Below, piece by piece: positions 1 to 7,175 of a stretch of DNA of 12,692 nucleotides (position 1 is the stretch's first letter; each line of letters opens with the position of its first letter). The notes below the pieces were generated by a model. It was not told the DNA's origin. It ran no database searches and worked only from the letters and a program-made list of their open reading frames with translations. Source of the stretch: Hydromicrobium sp964517765 (GTDB lineage: Bacteria > Actinomycetota > Humimicrobiia > Humimicrobiales > Humimicrobiaceae); the NCBI GenBank assembly GCA_964517765.1, contig CAZFEN010000030.1:1-12692 (forward strand), in the 5' to 3' direction. The position numbers were made by a program, and so were the translations under genes.

Positions 1-2
1 AA

Positions 3-965
3 TTCAAAGACTTAAATGAGAATATAAAAATTGAAATGTTAAGAAAAATGTACCAAATAAGGCATTTTGAAAATGAGGCCGAGCAATTCATCATAAGAGG
101 GATGATACACGGTACATGCCATTTATATACCGGTGAGGAAGCAACTGCAGTCGGGGCTATTTATGCTATTGGAGGCGGCGATTATATCACTTCCACACAC
201 AGAGGTCACGGTCATTGTATTGCAAAGGGTGCTGACCTGAATGCAATGATGGCAGAACTGCTGGGAAAGAAAACGGGATACAGCAAGGGTAAAGGCGGAT
301 CAATGCATATAGCAGATGTTAAATCAGGAAACCTTGGGGCAAATGGAGTAGTAGGGGGAAGTATCGGTATTGCTACCGGTGCGGCGCTGACCTGTAAGAT
401 GAAAAAGAACGGAAAAATAGTGGTATGTTTCTTTGGAGACGGAGCAGCAAATCAGGGCATATTTCACAGCTCTATTAATATTGCTTCAATATGGGATCTA
501 CCGGTGATCTACCTCTGTGAAAATAATGTCTACGGGATGTCGACATCTATTAAGGATGCATTCAATATAGAAAAAATATCTGATAGAAAGTGCGCCTATG
601 GGATAGAGGGATTGACCATTGACGGAAATGATTTGATTGAGGTATTCAATACTGTCTCATATTTTGCCGGCAGGTGCAGGGCCGGAAAAGGACCTGTACT
701 GGTTGAAAGTCTGACTTACAGATGGAGCGGCCATTCAAAAAGTGATGCCCAGGTTTATAGAACAAGAGAAGAAATAAAGGAATGGAAAGAAAGAGATCCT
801 ATTAAAAGGTACAGAGAGGTCTTGATCGACGGTAAAATATTGACCGAAAAAGATGATAAGGATCTTGAAAAAGAAGTTATAAGTAAAATACAGGAAGCAT
901 CGGAATTTGCAAAAGAAAGTCCGTTTCCCGACCCTTCCGAAGTTGAGGATGATGTATATGCTTAA
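3..965 (+). CDS. TPP-dependent 2-oxoacid/acetoin dehydrogenase E1 alpha subunit (5' partial)
   Basis: This is the alpha subunit of the thiamine-diphosphate E1 enzyme, which decarboxylates a 2-oxoacid (or cleaves acetoin) and passes the acyl group to the lipoyl arm of E2. Counting from the first in-frame ATG (36), visible motifs are H-R-G-H at residues 55-58, the TPP/Mg motif G-D-G at 134-136 ending in E-N-N at 162-164, and the H-S-K-S-D loop at 233-237. The reading frame is open to the left edge, and the residues before ATG 36 (D-L-N-E-N-I-K-I-E) read like the usual N-terminal helix before the M-Y-x-x-M-x-x-I-R-x-F-E segment. The true start is therefore probably outside the window and ATG 36 internal. 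The stop overlaps the start of E1 beta. It resembles the AcoA/PdhA group of separate alpha and beta subunits; pyruvate versus acetoin cannot be told from the sequence. Confidence 0.93.
   Translation, partial: FKDLNENIKIEMLRKMYQIRHFENEAEQFIIRGMIHGTCHLYTGEEATAVGAIYAIGGGDYITSTHRGHGHCIAKGADLNAMMAELLGKKTGYSKGKGGSMHIADVKSGNLGANGVVGGSIGIATGAALTCKMKKNGKIVVCFFGDGAANQGIFHSSINIASIWDLPVIYLCENNVYGMSTSIKDAFNIEKISDRKCAYGIEGLTIDGNDLIEVFNTVSYFAGRCRAGKGPVLVESLTYRWSGHSKSDAQVYRTREEIKEWKERDPIKRYREVLIDGKILTEKDDKDLEKEVISKIQEASEFAKESPFPDPSEVEDDVYA
945..948 (+). promoter_or_regulatory. Shine-Dalgarno site that sets the E1 beta start
   Basis: GAGG lies inside the end of the E1 alpha gene. Three in-frame ATGs follow at 949, 952 and 958, at 0, 3 and 9 bases from the site. 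Only 958 has normal spacing, so it is preferred. The further upstream TTG at 907 lacks such a site and would add residues with no family counterpart. Confidence 0.65.
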
Positions 966-1959
966 AAATAGTGCAAGACAATTAACATATCTCGAGGCAA
1001 TAAGGGAAGCAATGCAACAGAAGATGAGAGCAGATAATGATGTATACCTGATTGGAGAAGATATTGCGGAATACGGAGGTGCCTTTGGTGTGACTGTCGG
1101 AATGCTGGAAGAATTTGGCAGGGAAAGGATAAGGAATACCCCCATTTCCGAAGAAGCCATAATAGGTGTTGCAGCCGGAAGTGCAATAACAGGAATGAGG
1201 CCCATAGCTGAGATAATGTTTTCTGATTTCATAACTATTGCCATGGATCAGATTGCCAATCAAGCAGCCAAAATAAGTTATATGTTTGGAGGGAAAGCCA
1301 GAGTACCAATGGTAATAAGGACCGCTGGCGGCGGCGGAACCGGTGCAGCGGCACAGCATTCCCAGAGTCTTGAAGCCGTTGTTGCACATATTCCCGGACT
1401 GAAGGTAGTTATGCCCTCCTGTCCGTATGATGCAAAGGGGCTTCTGATATCTTCGATAAATGACAATAACCCCGTAATTTTTATAGAACATAAGCTGCTT
1501 TATAAAAATAAAAAATATATTGACGATGTTCCGGAAGAAATGTATGAAATTCCGCTGGGGAAAGGTGATATTAAACAAGAGGGCAGAGATATCACTATAG
1601 TCGCAACATCTTATATGGTTCAAAAATCTCTGGAAGCTGCCGAAAAACTTTCACTGGAGAAGGGCATCAAATGCGAGGTAATAGACATACGAACATTGAG
1701 ACCTCTTGATATCGATATTATACTGAACTCGATCAAGAAAACGGGTAAGCTTTTATGTGTAGAAGAAGCACCAATTTTTGGCGGATTTATGGGCGAGGTT
1801 GCGGCTCAGGTTTCCGAGAAAGGATTTGACTGGCTGGACGCTCCCATAAAAAGGGTTGCAGGAAGAAATTGCCCGGTTCCTTATAGTCGGGTGCTTGAAC
1901 AGGAAATGATTCCCGGCGTGGCAAGGATCGAAAAGGGGATTTTAGATCTATTAGGATAA
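958..1959 (+). CDS. TPP-dependent 2-oxoacid/acetoin dehydrogenase E1 beta subunit
   Basis: This is the beta subunit of the E1 heterotetramer, which works with the alpha subunit just upstream to decarboxylate the substrate and reductively acylate E2. From ATG 958 the protein has 333 residues, normal for the family. Visible motifs are G-E-D-I-A-E-Y-G-G-A-F-G-V-T (33-46), the T-P-I-S-E-E segment with the conserved glutamate (61-66), Q-H-S-Q-S-L-E (133-139) and the C-terminal transketolase domain with V-I-D-I-R-T-L-R-P-L-D (241-251). It overlaps the alpha gene by 8 bases in another frame, which suggests translational coupling and balanced subunit production. An 86-base gap separates it from E2. 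Assignment to the AcoB/PdhB group is firm; the substrate is not determined. Confidence 0.95.
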   Translation: MLKNSARQLTYLEAIREAMQQKMRADNDVYLIGEDIAEYGGAFGVTVGMLEEFGRERIRNTPISEEAIIGVAAGSAITGMRPIAEIMFSDFITIAMDQIANQAAKISYMFGGKARVPMVIRTAGGGGTGAAAQHSQSLEAVVAHIPGLKVVMPSCPYDAKGLLISSINDNNPVIFIEHKLLYKNKKYIDDVPEEMYEIPLGKGDIKQEGRDITIVATSYMVQKSLEAAEKLSLEKGIKCEVIDIRTLRPLDIDIILNSIKKTGKLLCVEEAPIFGGFMGEVAAQVSEKGFDWLDAPIKRVAGRNCPVPYSRVLEQEMIPGVARIEKGILDLLG

Positions 1960-2045
1960 AGTCCATATATTTAATTGAATTTTGGTGTGTTATTATAAGT
2001 ATTAATCGATAAAAAACAACTTTTTATTCGGCGGAGGACCGGGAG

Positions 2046-3275
2046 ATGCATGAAGTCATAATGCCTAAGCTGGGGATCACAATGGAATCCGGCAGGATTG
2101 AAAAATGGCATAAGAAAGAAGGAGACAGGGTCGAAAAAGGCGAGGTATTGTTTGAGGTAATGACCGATAAAGTGACCATCGAAGTAGAGTCATATCAATC
2201 CGGTATTTTAAAGAAAATAGTGAAGGCGGAAGGAGAAGAAATCCCTGTAACCGGGGTGATAGCATACATAGGTGAAGAAGATGAAAAACTTCCTTTACCT
2301 AAACCAGATCAAAATGTAACGAAAAGAGTAACCGGCACAGAGACAAAGAAAGCAGCAGAAAAAATAAGAAGCATCAAAGAAGATACCAGAATCTCGGGAG
2401 ATAGAATTAAAATATCGCCTCTTGCAAGAAAAATAGCTGAAGAGATGGGTATTGATTACAGCACAGGAAAAATCAAGGGTTCAGGACCAGGCGGGAGAAT
2501 AGTGAAAGAAGATTTGATGGCTTTCTCCAGTCAAAAAAAGGGAACCGGGAAAAAAGAAACAGAACCTGAATCTGCCAGGATAGCTATAAAATCAACAGTC
2601 AGGCTTGAGGGGATAAAAAAGACAATAGCTGACCGGATGAGTTTTTCGGCGTTAAATATTCCTGAAATAGTCTTGAATTCAAAAGCTAATGCATCCCTGC
2701 TTATAGAATTAAAGGAAGAATTGAATGAAAAGAAGCTTAAAGAATCCGGCGTAAGAATAACTTATACCGACCTTTTAGTGAAGGCAGCCGCAAATGCGTT
2801 GCAGAATAACCTCGAATTAAATTCAACATTTTCTGATGGAAATTATATAATATACGATGATATAAATATCGGTCTTGCAGTTTCATCCGAGAAGGGACTT
2901 ATGGTCCCTACTATATTCAACTGTGATAGGTTGAAAATTACAGATATTGCAAAAAAAAGAATCGAACTTATCAACAAAGTAAAGGAAGAAAAACTTAATC
3001 TGGAAGATATATCAAACGGGACATTTACGATTACCAATCTGGGCATGTATGGTATAAGGTCTTTTTCCCCCATAATAAATCCTCCCCAGGCAGCTATACT
3101 GGCTGTCGGTGAGATATATACGGAACCTGCCGTGATAGACGGGAAAATCAGACCGGAATCTTTTATTGATCTTACAGTTACATGTGATCACAGAATAATC
3201 GATGGAATGACAGGAGCAAAATTCCTGCGGGAATTAGTAGAATTTATAGAGAATCCCGCCGGACTAACCGGTTAA
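2046..3275 (+). CDS. Dihydrolipoamide acyltransferase E2 (one lipoyl domain)
   Basis: This is the core subunit that carries the swinging lipoyl arm and moves the acyl group from E1 to CoA. The 409 residues show an N-terminal lipoyl domain (about 1-76) with the acceptor lysine K42 in M-T-D-K-V-T, a charged linker, a peripheral-subunit-binding domain (about 122-159, S-P-L-A-R-K-I-A to V-K-E-D-L) that docks E1 or E3, a second linker, and a catalytic domain (about 185-409). The catalytic signature D-H-R-I-I-D-G is at 381-387, with H382 and D386 the expected catalytic residues. GGAGG at 2033-2037 is 8 bases before the ATG and supports this start. A single lipoyl domain and this length fit PDH, acetoin or branched-chain E2 equally, so the acyl group is not known. 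LipB, encoded nearby, would octanoylate K42. Confidence 0.95.
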   Translation: MHEVIMPKLGITMESGRIEKWHKKEGDRVEKGEVLFEVMTDKVTIEVESYQSGILKKIVKAEGEEIPVTGVIAYIGEEDEKLPLPKPDQNVTKRVTGTETKKAAEKIRSIKEDTRISGDRIKISPLARKIAEEMGIDYSTGKIKGSGPGGRIVKEDLMAFSSQKKGTGKKETEPESARIAIKSTVRLEGIKKTIADRMSFSALNIPEIVLNSKANASLLIELKEELNEKKLKESGVRITYTDLLVKAAANALQNNLELNSTFSDGNYIIYDDINIGLAVSSEKGLMVPTIFNCDRLKITDIAKKRIELINKVKEEKLNLEDISNGTFTITNLGMYGIRSFSPIINPPQAAILAVGEIYTEPAVIDGKIRPESFIDLTVTCDHRIIDGMTGAKFLRELVEFIENPAGLTG

Positions 3276-3304
3276 ATTTAAATTTTTCTAAGGTATTTTT
3301 AAAA

Positions 3305-3652
3305 ATGAAAGACAAAGAAGAAAAAATCATATTATTCTGTATTAATTGTAACAGAGAGTCACAGCATACGGTTTATTATATAGGTAACTATCTCCGGAGT
3401 GTTGTTTGCGATAACTGCAATAAAAGAATAGAAATAGACAGGCGTCATTTGAGGACTGTTTTTGCAGAGGATTTCATAAACAGGATTCTTACTAAACCAC
3501 ACAGAATGACTGAAGATATGAGGAAGGCATTTGCGACATTAATGCCTTTTCTCCCTAAAAGGTTATTCAAGGAACCACTTAAAGTAATAAAAGAAATATA
3601 TGCAGTATTAAAAAAAGATAATGGCAATAACAACCCAAAGAAAGAGACCTAA
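3305..3652 (+). CDS. Small zinc-ribbon-like protein linked to the dehydrogenase operon
   Basis: A 115-residue protein of unknown function. It has two C-x2-C pairs (F-C-I-N-C near residue 12 and V-C-D-N-C near 35), spaced as in a zinc ribbon. The rest is basic and probably helical, with a segment reading R-I-L-T-K-P-H-R-M-T near the middle and L-P-K-R-L-F-K-E-P further on. From memory, this pattern resembles a small family annotated only as 'bh protein' in Firmicutes genomes; I could not check that. It starts 29 bases after E2 on the same strand, so it is likely co-transcribed with it, and ends 6 bases from the convergent lipB. The ribosome site is weak (AAGG about 11 bases upstream). An accessory, assembly or regulatory role for the complex is only inference from position. 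Confidence 0.82.
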   Translation: MKDKEEKIILFCINCNRESQHTVYYIGNYLRSVVCDNCNKRIEIDRRHLRTVFAEDFINRILTKPHRMTEDMRKAFATLMPFLPKRLFKEPLKVIKEIYAVLKKDNGNNNPKKET

Positions 3653-3658
3653 TCATTT

Positions 3659-4390
3659 TTAAAACTTTATAATTCCAGTCACTGGTATTTCGAAAACACT
3701 GCTGAAACTTTTAAGTATCTGCTCTTTGACATCATGAATCGGGATTTTTTTATTAGAGATTTTTTCCATTGAAGTCTGGAGATGATCTTTCAGGCCGCAC
3801 GCTATTATATTATCGAAATATTTCAAATCGTTGTTTACATTTAATGAGAATCCGTGAAGTGTTATCCACTTCCTGACCCTTAGCCCGATGGATGCTATTT
3901 TAAAGCCGCCGGTAAATACTCCCCGATATTTATTTAGTCTCATTCCGCATATATTATAGCTGGCCAGTACATTTATTATAACCTCTTCAAGGTTATGGAC
4001 AAAAAAAGATAAATCTTTTTTAAACCAGGTTAGATTTAAAATTGTATAACAGACGATTTGACCGGGAGAATGAAGGGTCATATCACCACCGCGATTGGAT
4101 TGTACGAGTTCTATATTTTGCCTGCGGAGTTCTTCTATGCTTACCAGAAGACTATCTGTATTTTTATTGTTTCCTATGGTTATGACCGGATAATGTTCAA
4201 GAAGCAATAGAGCACCGGGACAGCCATTTGATTTTATCAGTTCAAAAATTTCTTCCTGGAGACTATAACCTGAGTCATAGGATATGAGACCAGGATCAAA
4301 ACCCGGGATATTTTTTTGTGTGTCGTTGTTCTTTAAAGTTTTTATTACTTCATACTTTTTATTTATGAATTTTTGTCTTAAGATTTCCAT
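3659..4390 (-). CDS. lipB: Octanoyl-[ACP]:protein N-octanoyltransferase LipB
   Basis: LipB moves octanoyl from acyl carrier protein to the lipoyl-domain lysine; LipA then inserts sulfur to make lipoyl. The 243 residues contain L-L-L-E-H-Y-P-V-I-T-I-G (62-73), the R-G-G-D-M-T-L-H-S-P-G-Q block (100-111), the conserved lysine K164 in F-K-I-A-S-I-G, H-G-F-S-L-N-V-N (179-186), and the acyl-accepting cysteine C198 in I-A-C-G. All key residues are present, so the enzyme should be active. About 25-30 residues precede the usual family start (near residue 31, F-D-P-G-L-I-S-Y); no ATG, GTG or TTG in this stretch gives a shorter start, and no clear ribosome site precedes ATG 4390. The gene faces its neighbours: divergent from lpdA, convergent with the zinc-ribbon gene. 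Its natural client is the nearby E2. Confidence 0.95.
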   Translation of the reverse strand: MEILRQKFINKKYEVIKTLKNNDTQKNIPGFDPGLISYDSGYSLQEEIFELIKSNGCPGALLLLEHYPVITIGNNKNTDSLLVSIEELRRQNIELVQSNRGGDMTLHSPGQIVCYTILNLTWFKKDLSFFVHNLEEVIINVLASYNICGMRLNKYRGVFTGGFKIASIGLRVRKWITLHGFSLNVNNDLKYFDNIIACGLKDHLQTSMEKISNKKIPIHDVKEQILKSFSSVFEIPVTGIIKF

Positions 4391-4415
4391 GATTTTAATT
4401 ATCGATTATGATTGA

Positions 4416-4443
4416 TTTATTTTACCATATTAATACATATAAT
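4416..4443 (+). promoter_or_regulatory. Possible promoter for lpdA
   Basis: A perfect TATAAT is at 4438-4443, with TTTATT (3 of 6 matches) at 4416-4421, 16 bases upstream. TTGATT at 4412-4417 is a better -35 match but is 20 bases away. The site lies in the only intergenic stretch before lpdA, which must have its own promoter because lipB runs the other way. The poor -35 keeps confidence low. Confidence 0.4.
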
Positions 4444-4486
4444 TATTTCTTGTTTTTGAATTAGCGGGAAAGGAGTTTTTATAAAT

Positions 4487-5875
4487 ATGAATATAAAAAA
4501 AGCTGATCTTGTTATACTTGGAGGGGGACCAGGAGGAAACGGAGCGTCCATGAGAGCATCAAAATCAGGACTTACGACCATAGTGATCGAAAAAGATAAT
4601 ATAGGGGGAGTTTGCTTGAATTGCGGCTGCATACCGACAAAAACTCTCTATCATATAGCACGAACCATTGACGACATAAAGAAAGCGGCAACTTCTGGGA
4701 TAGATGTTTCATTGCCAAAACTTGATTTTAAAAAAGCGATGTCAAGAAAAGACCGGATAATCGAAATGCAGAGGAGAGCTCTGGAGTCTAATTATAAAAA
4801 AAATAATATAGAACTTATAAAAGGTTTTGGGGAAATAACTGCGAAAGGAAAAGTATTGGTAAAGACTTCCGGCGGGCAGGATATCGAAATCGAAACAAAA
4901 AATATAATCATTGCTACAGGATCGTCTGCTTCAACCGTGCAACCATTCGATCTATCGGAAGATGGAATAATGGAGAATTCCAGATTGCTATCTCTTGAAG
5001 AAGTACCGGAATCCTTATTGATCATAGGAGGAGGTGTCATAGGTATTGAAGTTGCAAATATTTTTTCCACCTTTGGATCCAATGTGGCAGTAATCGAGAT
5101 ACTTCCGAGGATACTATCAACGGAGGATGAAGAAATTTCAAAAATAATATTCGATATATTGAAGCAGAAGGGAATTGATATTTTTGTTGGTTCAAAAGTA
5201 GAAAACTTTAGAAAAAGTGGAAAAAGATTCATTTGTAACACAAACAGGGGAGACAAACTCACTGTAGATAAAATTTTAATGGCTGTTGGTAGAAAGCCTA
5301 ATTCTACCGGTATCGGTATTGAAAATGTCGGAATAAATTTAGATAAGGATGGTTATATAAAAGTGAATTCACATCTTGAAACAAATGTAGAAGGAATATA
5401 TGCAGTAGGAGATGTTATAGGCGGATTCCAATTGGCGCATGTAGCATCCGAGGAAGGGAAAATCGCTGCAGAAAATATTGCAGGAAAATTAAAAGAAATA
5501 AGTTATGATGTTATTCCATGGACAGTGTTTACAGCTCTTGAAATAGGAGCTGTTGGATTAAACGAAAAGCAGGCAAGGAAGAAAAATATAAAAATATGTA
5601 CTGGCATGTTTCCATTTAGCTCAAGCGGCAAGGCTTACATCACAGGAGAAACCGTGGGTTTTGTAAAGATCATTTCTAACAGTGAAACCGGAGAGATAGT
5701 AGGTGCCCAGATGATAGGACCCCGGGCTTCCGATCTGATACATGAAGTAGCTGTGGCTATGAAAGGGGAACTGCTTATAGAGGATCTTGCTTCGACTGTT
5801 CATTCTCACCCTACATTTTCGGAAGCGGTTATGGAAGCTGCTGAAGATTGTATTGGAATCGCGACTTACAAATAG
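4487..5875 (+). CDS. lpdA: Dihydrolipoamide dehydrogenase (E3)
   Basis: E3 reoxidises the dihydrolipoyl arm of E2 and passes electrons through FAD to NAD+. The 462 residues match the family length. The FAD-binding G-G-G-P-G-G is at 12-17, the redox disulfide cysteines are C43 and C48 in G-G-V-C-L-N-C-G-C-I-P-T-K, the NAD-binding G-G-G-V-I-G-I-E is at 181-188, a second FAD contact is A-V-G-D-V (306-310), and the C-terminal dimer interface carries the catalytic H441 and E446 in H-P-T-F-S-E. An additional cysteine (C46) sits between the redox pair, where many family members have valine or another residue. AAGGAG at 4470-4475, 11 bases before ATG, supports the start. There is no N-terminal lipoyl domain. 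It completes the E1-E2-E3 set and probably shares a transcript with the HAD gene that follows. Confidence 0.96.
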   Translation: MNIKKADLVILGGGPGGNGASMRASKSGLTTIVIEKDNIGGVCLNCGCIPTKTLYHIARTIDDIKKAATSGIDVSLPKLDFKKAMSRKDRIIEMQRRALESNYKKNNIELIKGFGEITAKGKVLVKTSGGQDIEIETKNIIIATGSSASTVQPFDLSEDGIMENSRLLSLEEVPESLLIIGGGVIGIEVANIFSTFGSNVAVIEILPRILSTEDEEISKIIFDILKQKGIDIFVGSKVENFRKSGKRFICNTNRGDKLTVDKILMAVGRKPNSTGIGIENVGINLDKDGYIKVNSHLETNVEGIYAVGDVIGGFQLAHVASEEGKIAAENIAGKLKEISYDVIPWTVFTALEIGAVGLNEKQARKKNIKICTGMFPFSSSGKAYITGETVGFVKIISNSETGEIVGAQMIGPRASDLIHEVAVAMKGELLIEDLASTVHSHPTFSEAVMEAAEDCIGIATYK

Positions 5876-5878
5876 GTG
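5874..5878 (+). promoter_or_regulatory. Shine-Dalgarno site that sets the HAD phosphatase start
   Basis: AGGTG overlaps the lpdA stop codon (5873-5875). A GTG at 5876 overlaps this site and so is unlikely as a start. In-frame ATGs at 5885 and 5888 are 6 and 9 bases away. The second gives the family-typical N-terminus M-K-L-I-V-T-D-I-D-G-T. Confidence 0.55.
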
Positions 5879-5887
5879 ACGGATATG

Positions 5888-6682
5888 ATGAAGCTTATAG
5901 TAACTGATATAGACGGTACATTGCTTGATAATAATTCAAATCTCAGCGATTTGAACAAAAAAGCAATTTTTGAGAGTCGAAGGAGAGGGATTGAAGTGGT
6001 CCTCGCTACAGGAAAATCGATACGCTCAATATTATATCTTATAAAATTGTTCAGCCTGAGACTACCGCAAATAACTTTAAACGGAGCGGTTATAACTGAC
6101 AAAAATCTTGAAATAATAAGTGCTATCAAAATAGAACCCCTCTATTATCTAAAAGCTATAAAAACCATAAAAAAGAAAGGGTATTCTCCCCTTGTGGCTC
6201 TGGTGAACGGTGAAATTTTTTACGAAAAATATCATCCTGATATGGAGCATATCATGAAGGTCGAGCAAATAATAATAAAAACAGAGGATATCGAGACCGA
6301 ATATTTTTCGTCAAATGCCGCTAATATACATATAGCTATCAGGGAGACCGATCCGCTGGATAGTTATCTAAGAAAAAAGTTTTCAGGAAAAATAAACTTT
6401 ATAAGATCGGGAAAATATTTTTTTGATATGTTGAATCCGGATGCCTCAAAAGGAAAGGCACTGGCATTTCTTTTAAAGACACTGAATATAAAAAAGGATG
6501 AAGTAGTTGTTTTTGGTGATAGTTACAATGATTTAAGTATGTTTAAGGAATCAGGGCTTAATATAGCGGTAAGGAATTCATATCCCGAAGTATTGAAACA
6601 GGCAGATATTATTACAGATGAGAATTATAGTTCGGGTCTGGGAAAAGCAATATATAAATATATTCTGAAAGAACCCATTTAA
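5888..6682 (+). CDS. Cof-type HAD-superfamily hydrolase (IIB cap)
   Basis: A haloacid-dehalogenase-fold phosphatase of the Cof/YidA type, which typically dephosphorylates sugar phosphates or other small metabolites in the cytoplasm. From ATG 5888 it has 264 residues, normal for the group. All four HAD motifs are visible: D-I-D-G-T with nucleophile D7 and acid/base D9; T41 in L-A-T-G-K-S; K188 in S-K-G-K-A; and G-D-S-Y-N-D with metal-binding D211 and D215. The roughly 100 residues between motifs II and III form the C2B cap that sets substrate choice. It begins 12 bases after lpdA, with its ribosome site overlapping the lpdA stop, so co-transcription is likely, but no functional tie to the dehydrogenase is evident. 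The substrate is unknown. Confidence 0.9.
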   Translation: MKLIVTDIDGTLLDNNSNLSDLNKKAIFESRRRGIEVVLATGKSIRSILYLIKLFSLRLPQITLNGAVITDKNLEIISAIKIEPLYYLKAIKTIKKKGYSPLVALVNGEIFYEKYHPDMEHIMKVEQIIIKTEDIETEYFSSNAANIHIAIRETDPLDSYLRKKFSGKINFIRSGKYFFDMLNPDASKGKALAFLLKTLNIKKDEVVVFGDSYNDLSMFKESGLNIAVRNSYPEVLKQADIITDENYSSGLGKAIYKYILKEPI

Positions 6683-6705
6683 TCCGGCTTATGATTTAAA
6701 ATACT

Positions 6706-6733
6706 TTGACATAATATTAAGTTGTGTTAGAAT
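6706..6733 (+). promoter_or_regulatory. Strong sigma-70-type promoter for the 6794 gene
   Basis: A perfect -35 TTGACA (6706-6711) is followed after 16 bases by TAGAAT (6728-6733, 5 of 6), with an extended -10 TG at 6725-6726. Transcription would start near 6740, leaving a leader of roughly 55 bases before ATG 6794. It is the best-matching promoter in the window. Confidence 0.75.
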
Positions 6734-6793
6734 AAGCTTTCTGAATCTGAAATATAATAGTTTTATTATAAAATATTTGAGATTTAATATCTT

Positions 6794-7162
6794 ATGGATA
6801 CTAACAGCTCGGTAATTTTAACCAAAAAAGTGACAATAACTTCATCAAGTCCTGTAACCAAAGAAGATTTTGTCAATAAAATAGGTGAAATAGCCAGCAA
6901 TATTATCGATTTTCTTAAAAAAAACGGCTGCACTAAATTAGGCCATATGAAATTTATCTCAACTACAGATGGAGAAGATTACCTGCAATTAAGTGTTCAG
7001 GACATGGCCCAGGGACCAAAAATCAATGGTATCCTGAAAAAAACTTTTGAAAAAATCAAGCTGACTCTTAATATAATCGAGTTCGGGGTATGCAAGGAAG
7101 AAATCGATAGAAAAATCAATGAAGAGATAAAAAGTATACAATCTTATTTTGATAATAAGTAA
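6794..7162 (+). CDS. Conserved-looking protein of unknown function (122 aa)
   Basis: I do not recognise this 122-residue protein. It has no signal peptide or membrane segment. Its pattern suggests a small alpha/beta fold: a beta-like segment T-K-K-V-T-I-T-S (10-17), a helix with N-K-I-G-E-I-A-S-N-I-I-D-F-L-K-K (28-43), a beta-like stretch H-M-K-F-I-S-T-T-D-G-E-D-Y-L-Q-L-S-V (51-68), a lysine-rich helix (about 79-95) and a charged C-terminal helix (101-119). There are two cysteines (C46, C100) but no paired metal site. It sits alone between the HAD gene and the convergent M23 gene (13-base gap) and has its own strong promoter, so it is probably expressed as a single gene. Only a weak ribosome site precedes the ATG. 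Function unknown. Confidence 0.78.
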   Translation: MDTNSSVILTKKVTITSSSPVTKEDFVNKIGEIASNIIDFLKKNGCTKLGHMKFISTTDGEDYLQLSVQDMAQGPKINGILKKTFEKIKLTLNIIEFGVCKEEIDRKINEEIKSIQSYFDNK

Positions 7163-7175
7163 TTTACTTTTATCT

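Noticed and set aside
36..38. ATG 36 as the true start of E1 alpha
   Set aside because: The frame is open upstream to the window edge with residues that fit the family N-terminus, so the gene most likely begins outside the window.
907..957. TTG 907 as the start of E1 beta
   Set aside because: It lies well inside E1 alpha, has no ribosome site, and the added residues have no counterpart in the family; ATG 958 is well placed after GAGG.
735..1623. Long minus-strand frames opposite E1 alpha and beta
   Set aside because: They are reverse shadows of strongly supported genes, with no recognisable motifs and no ribosome sites.
1960..2045. Internal promoter between E1 beta and E2
   Set aside because: TTGAAT and TATTAT are present but only about 10 bases apart; no pair of boxes has normal spacing.
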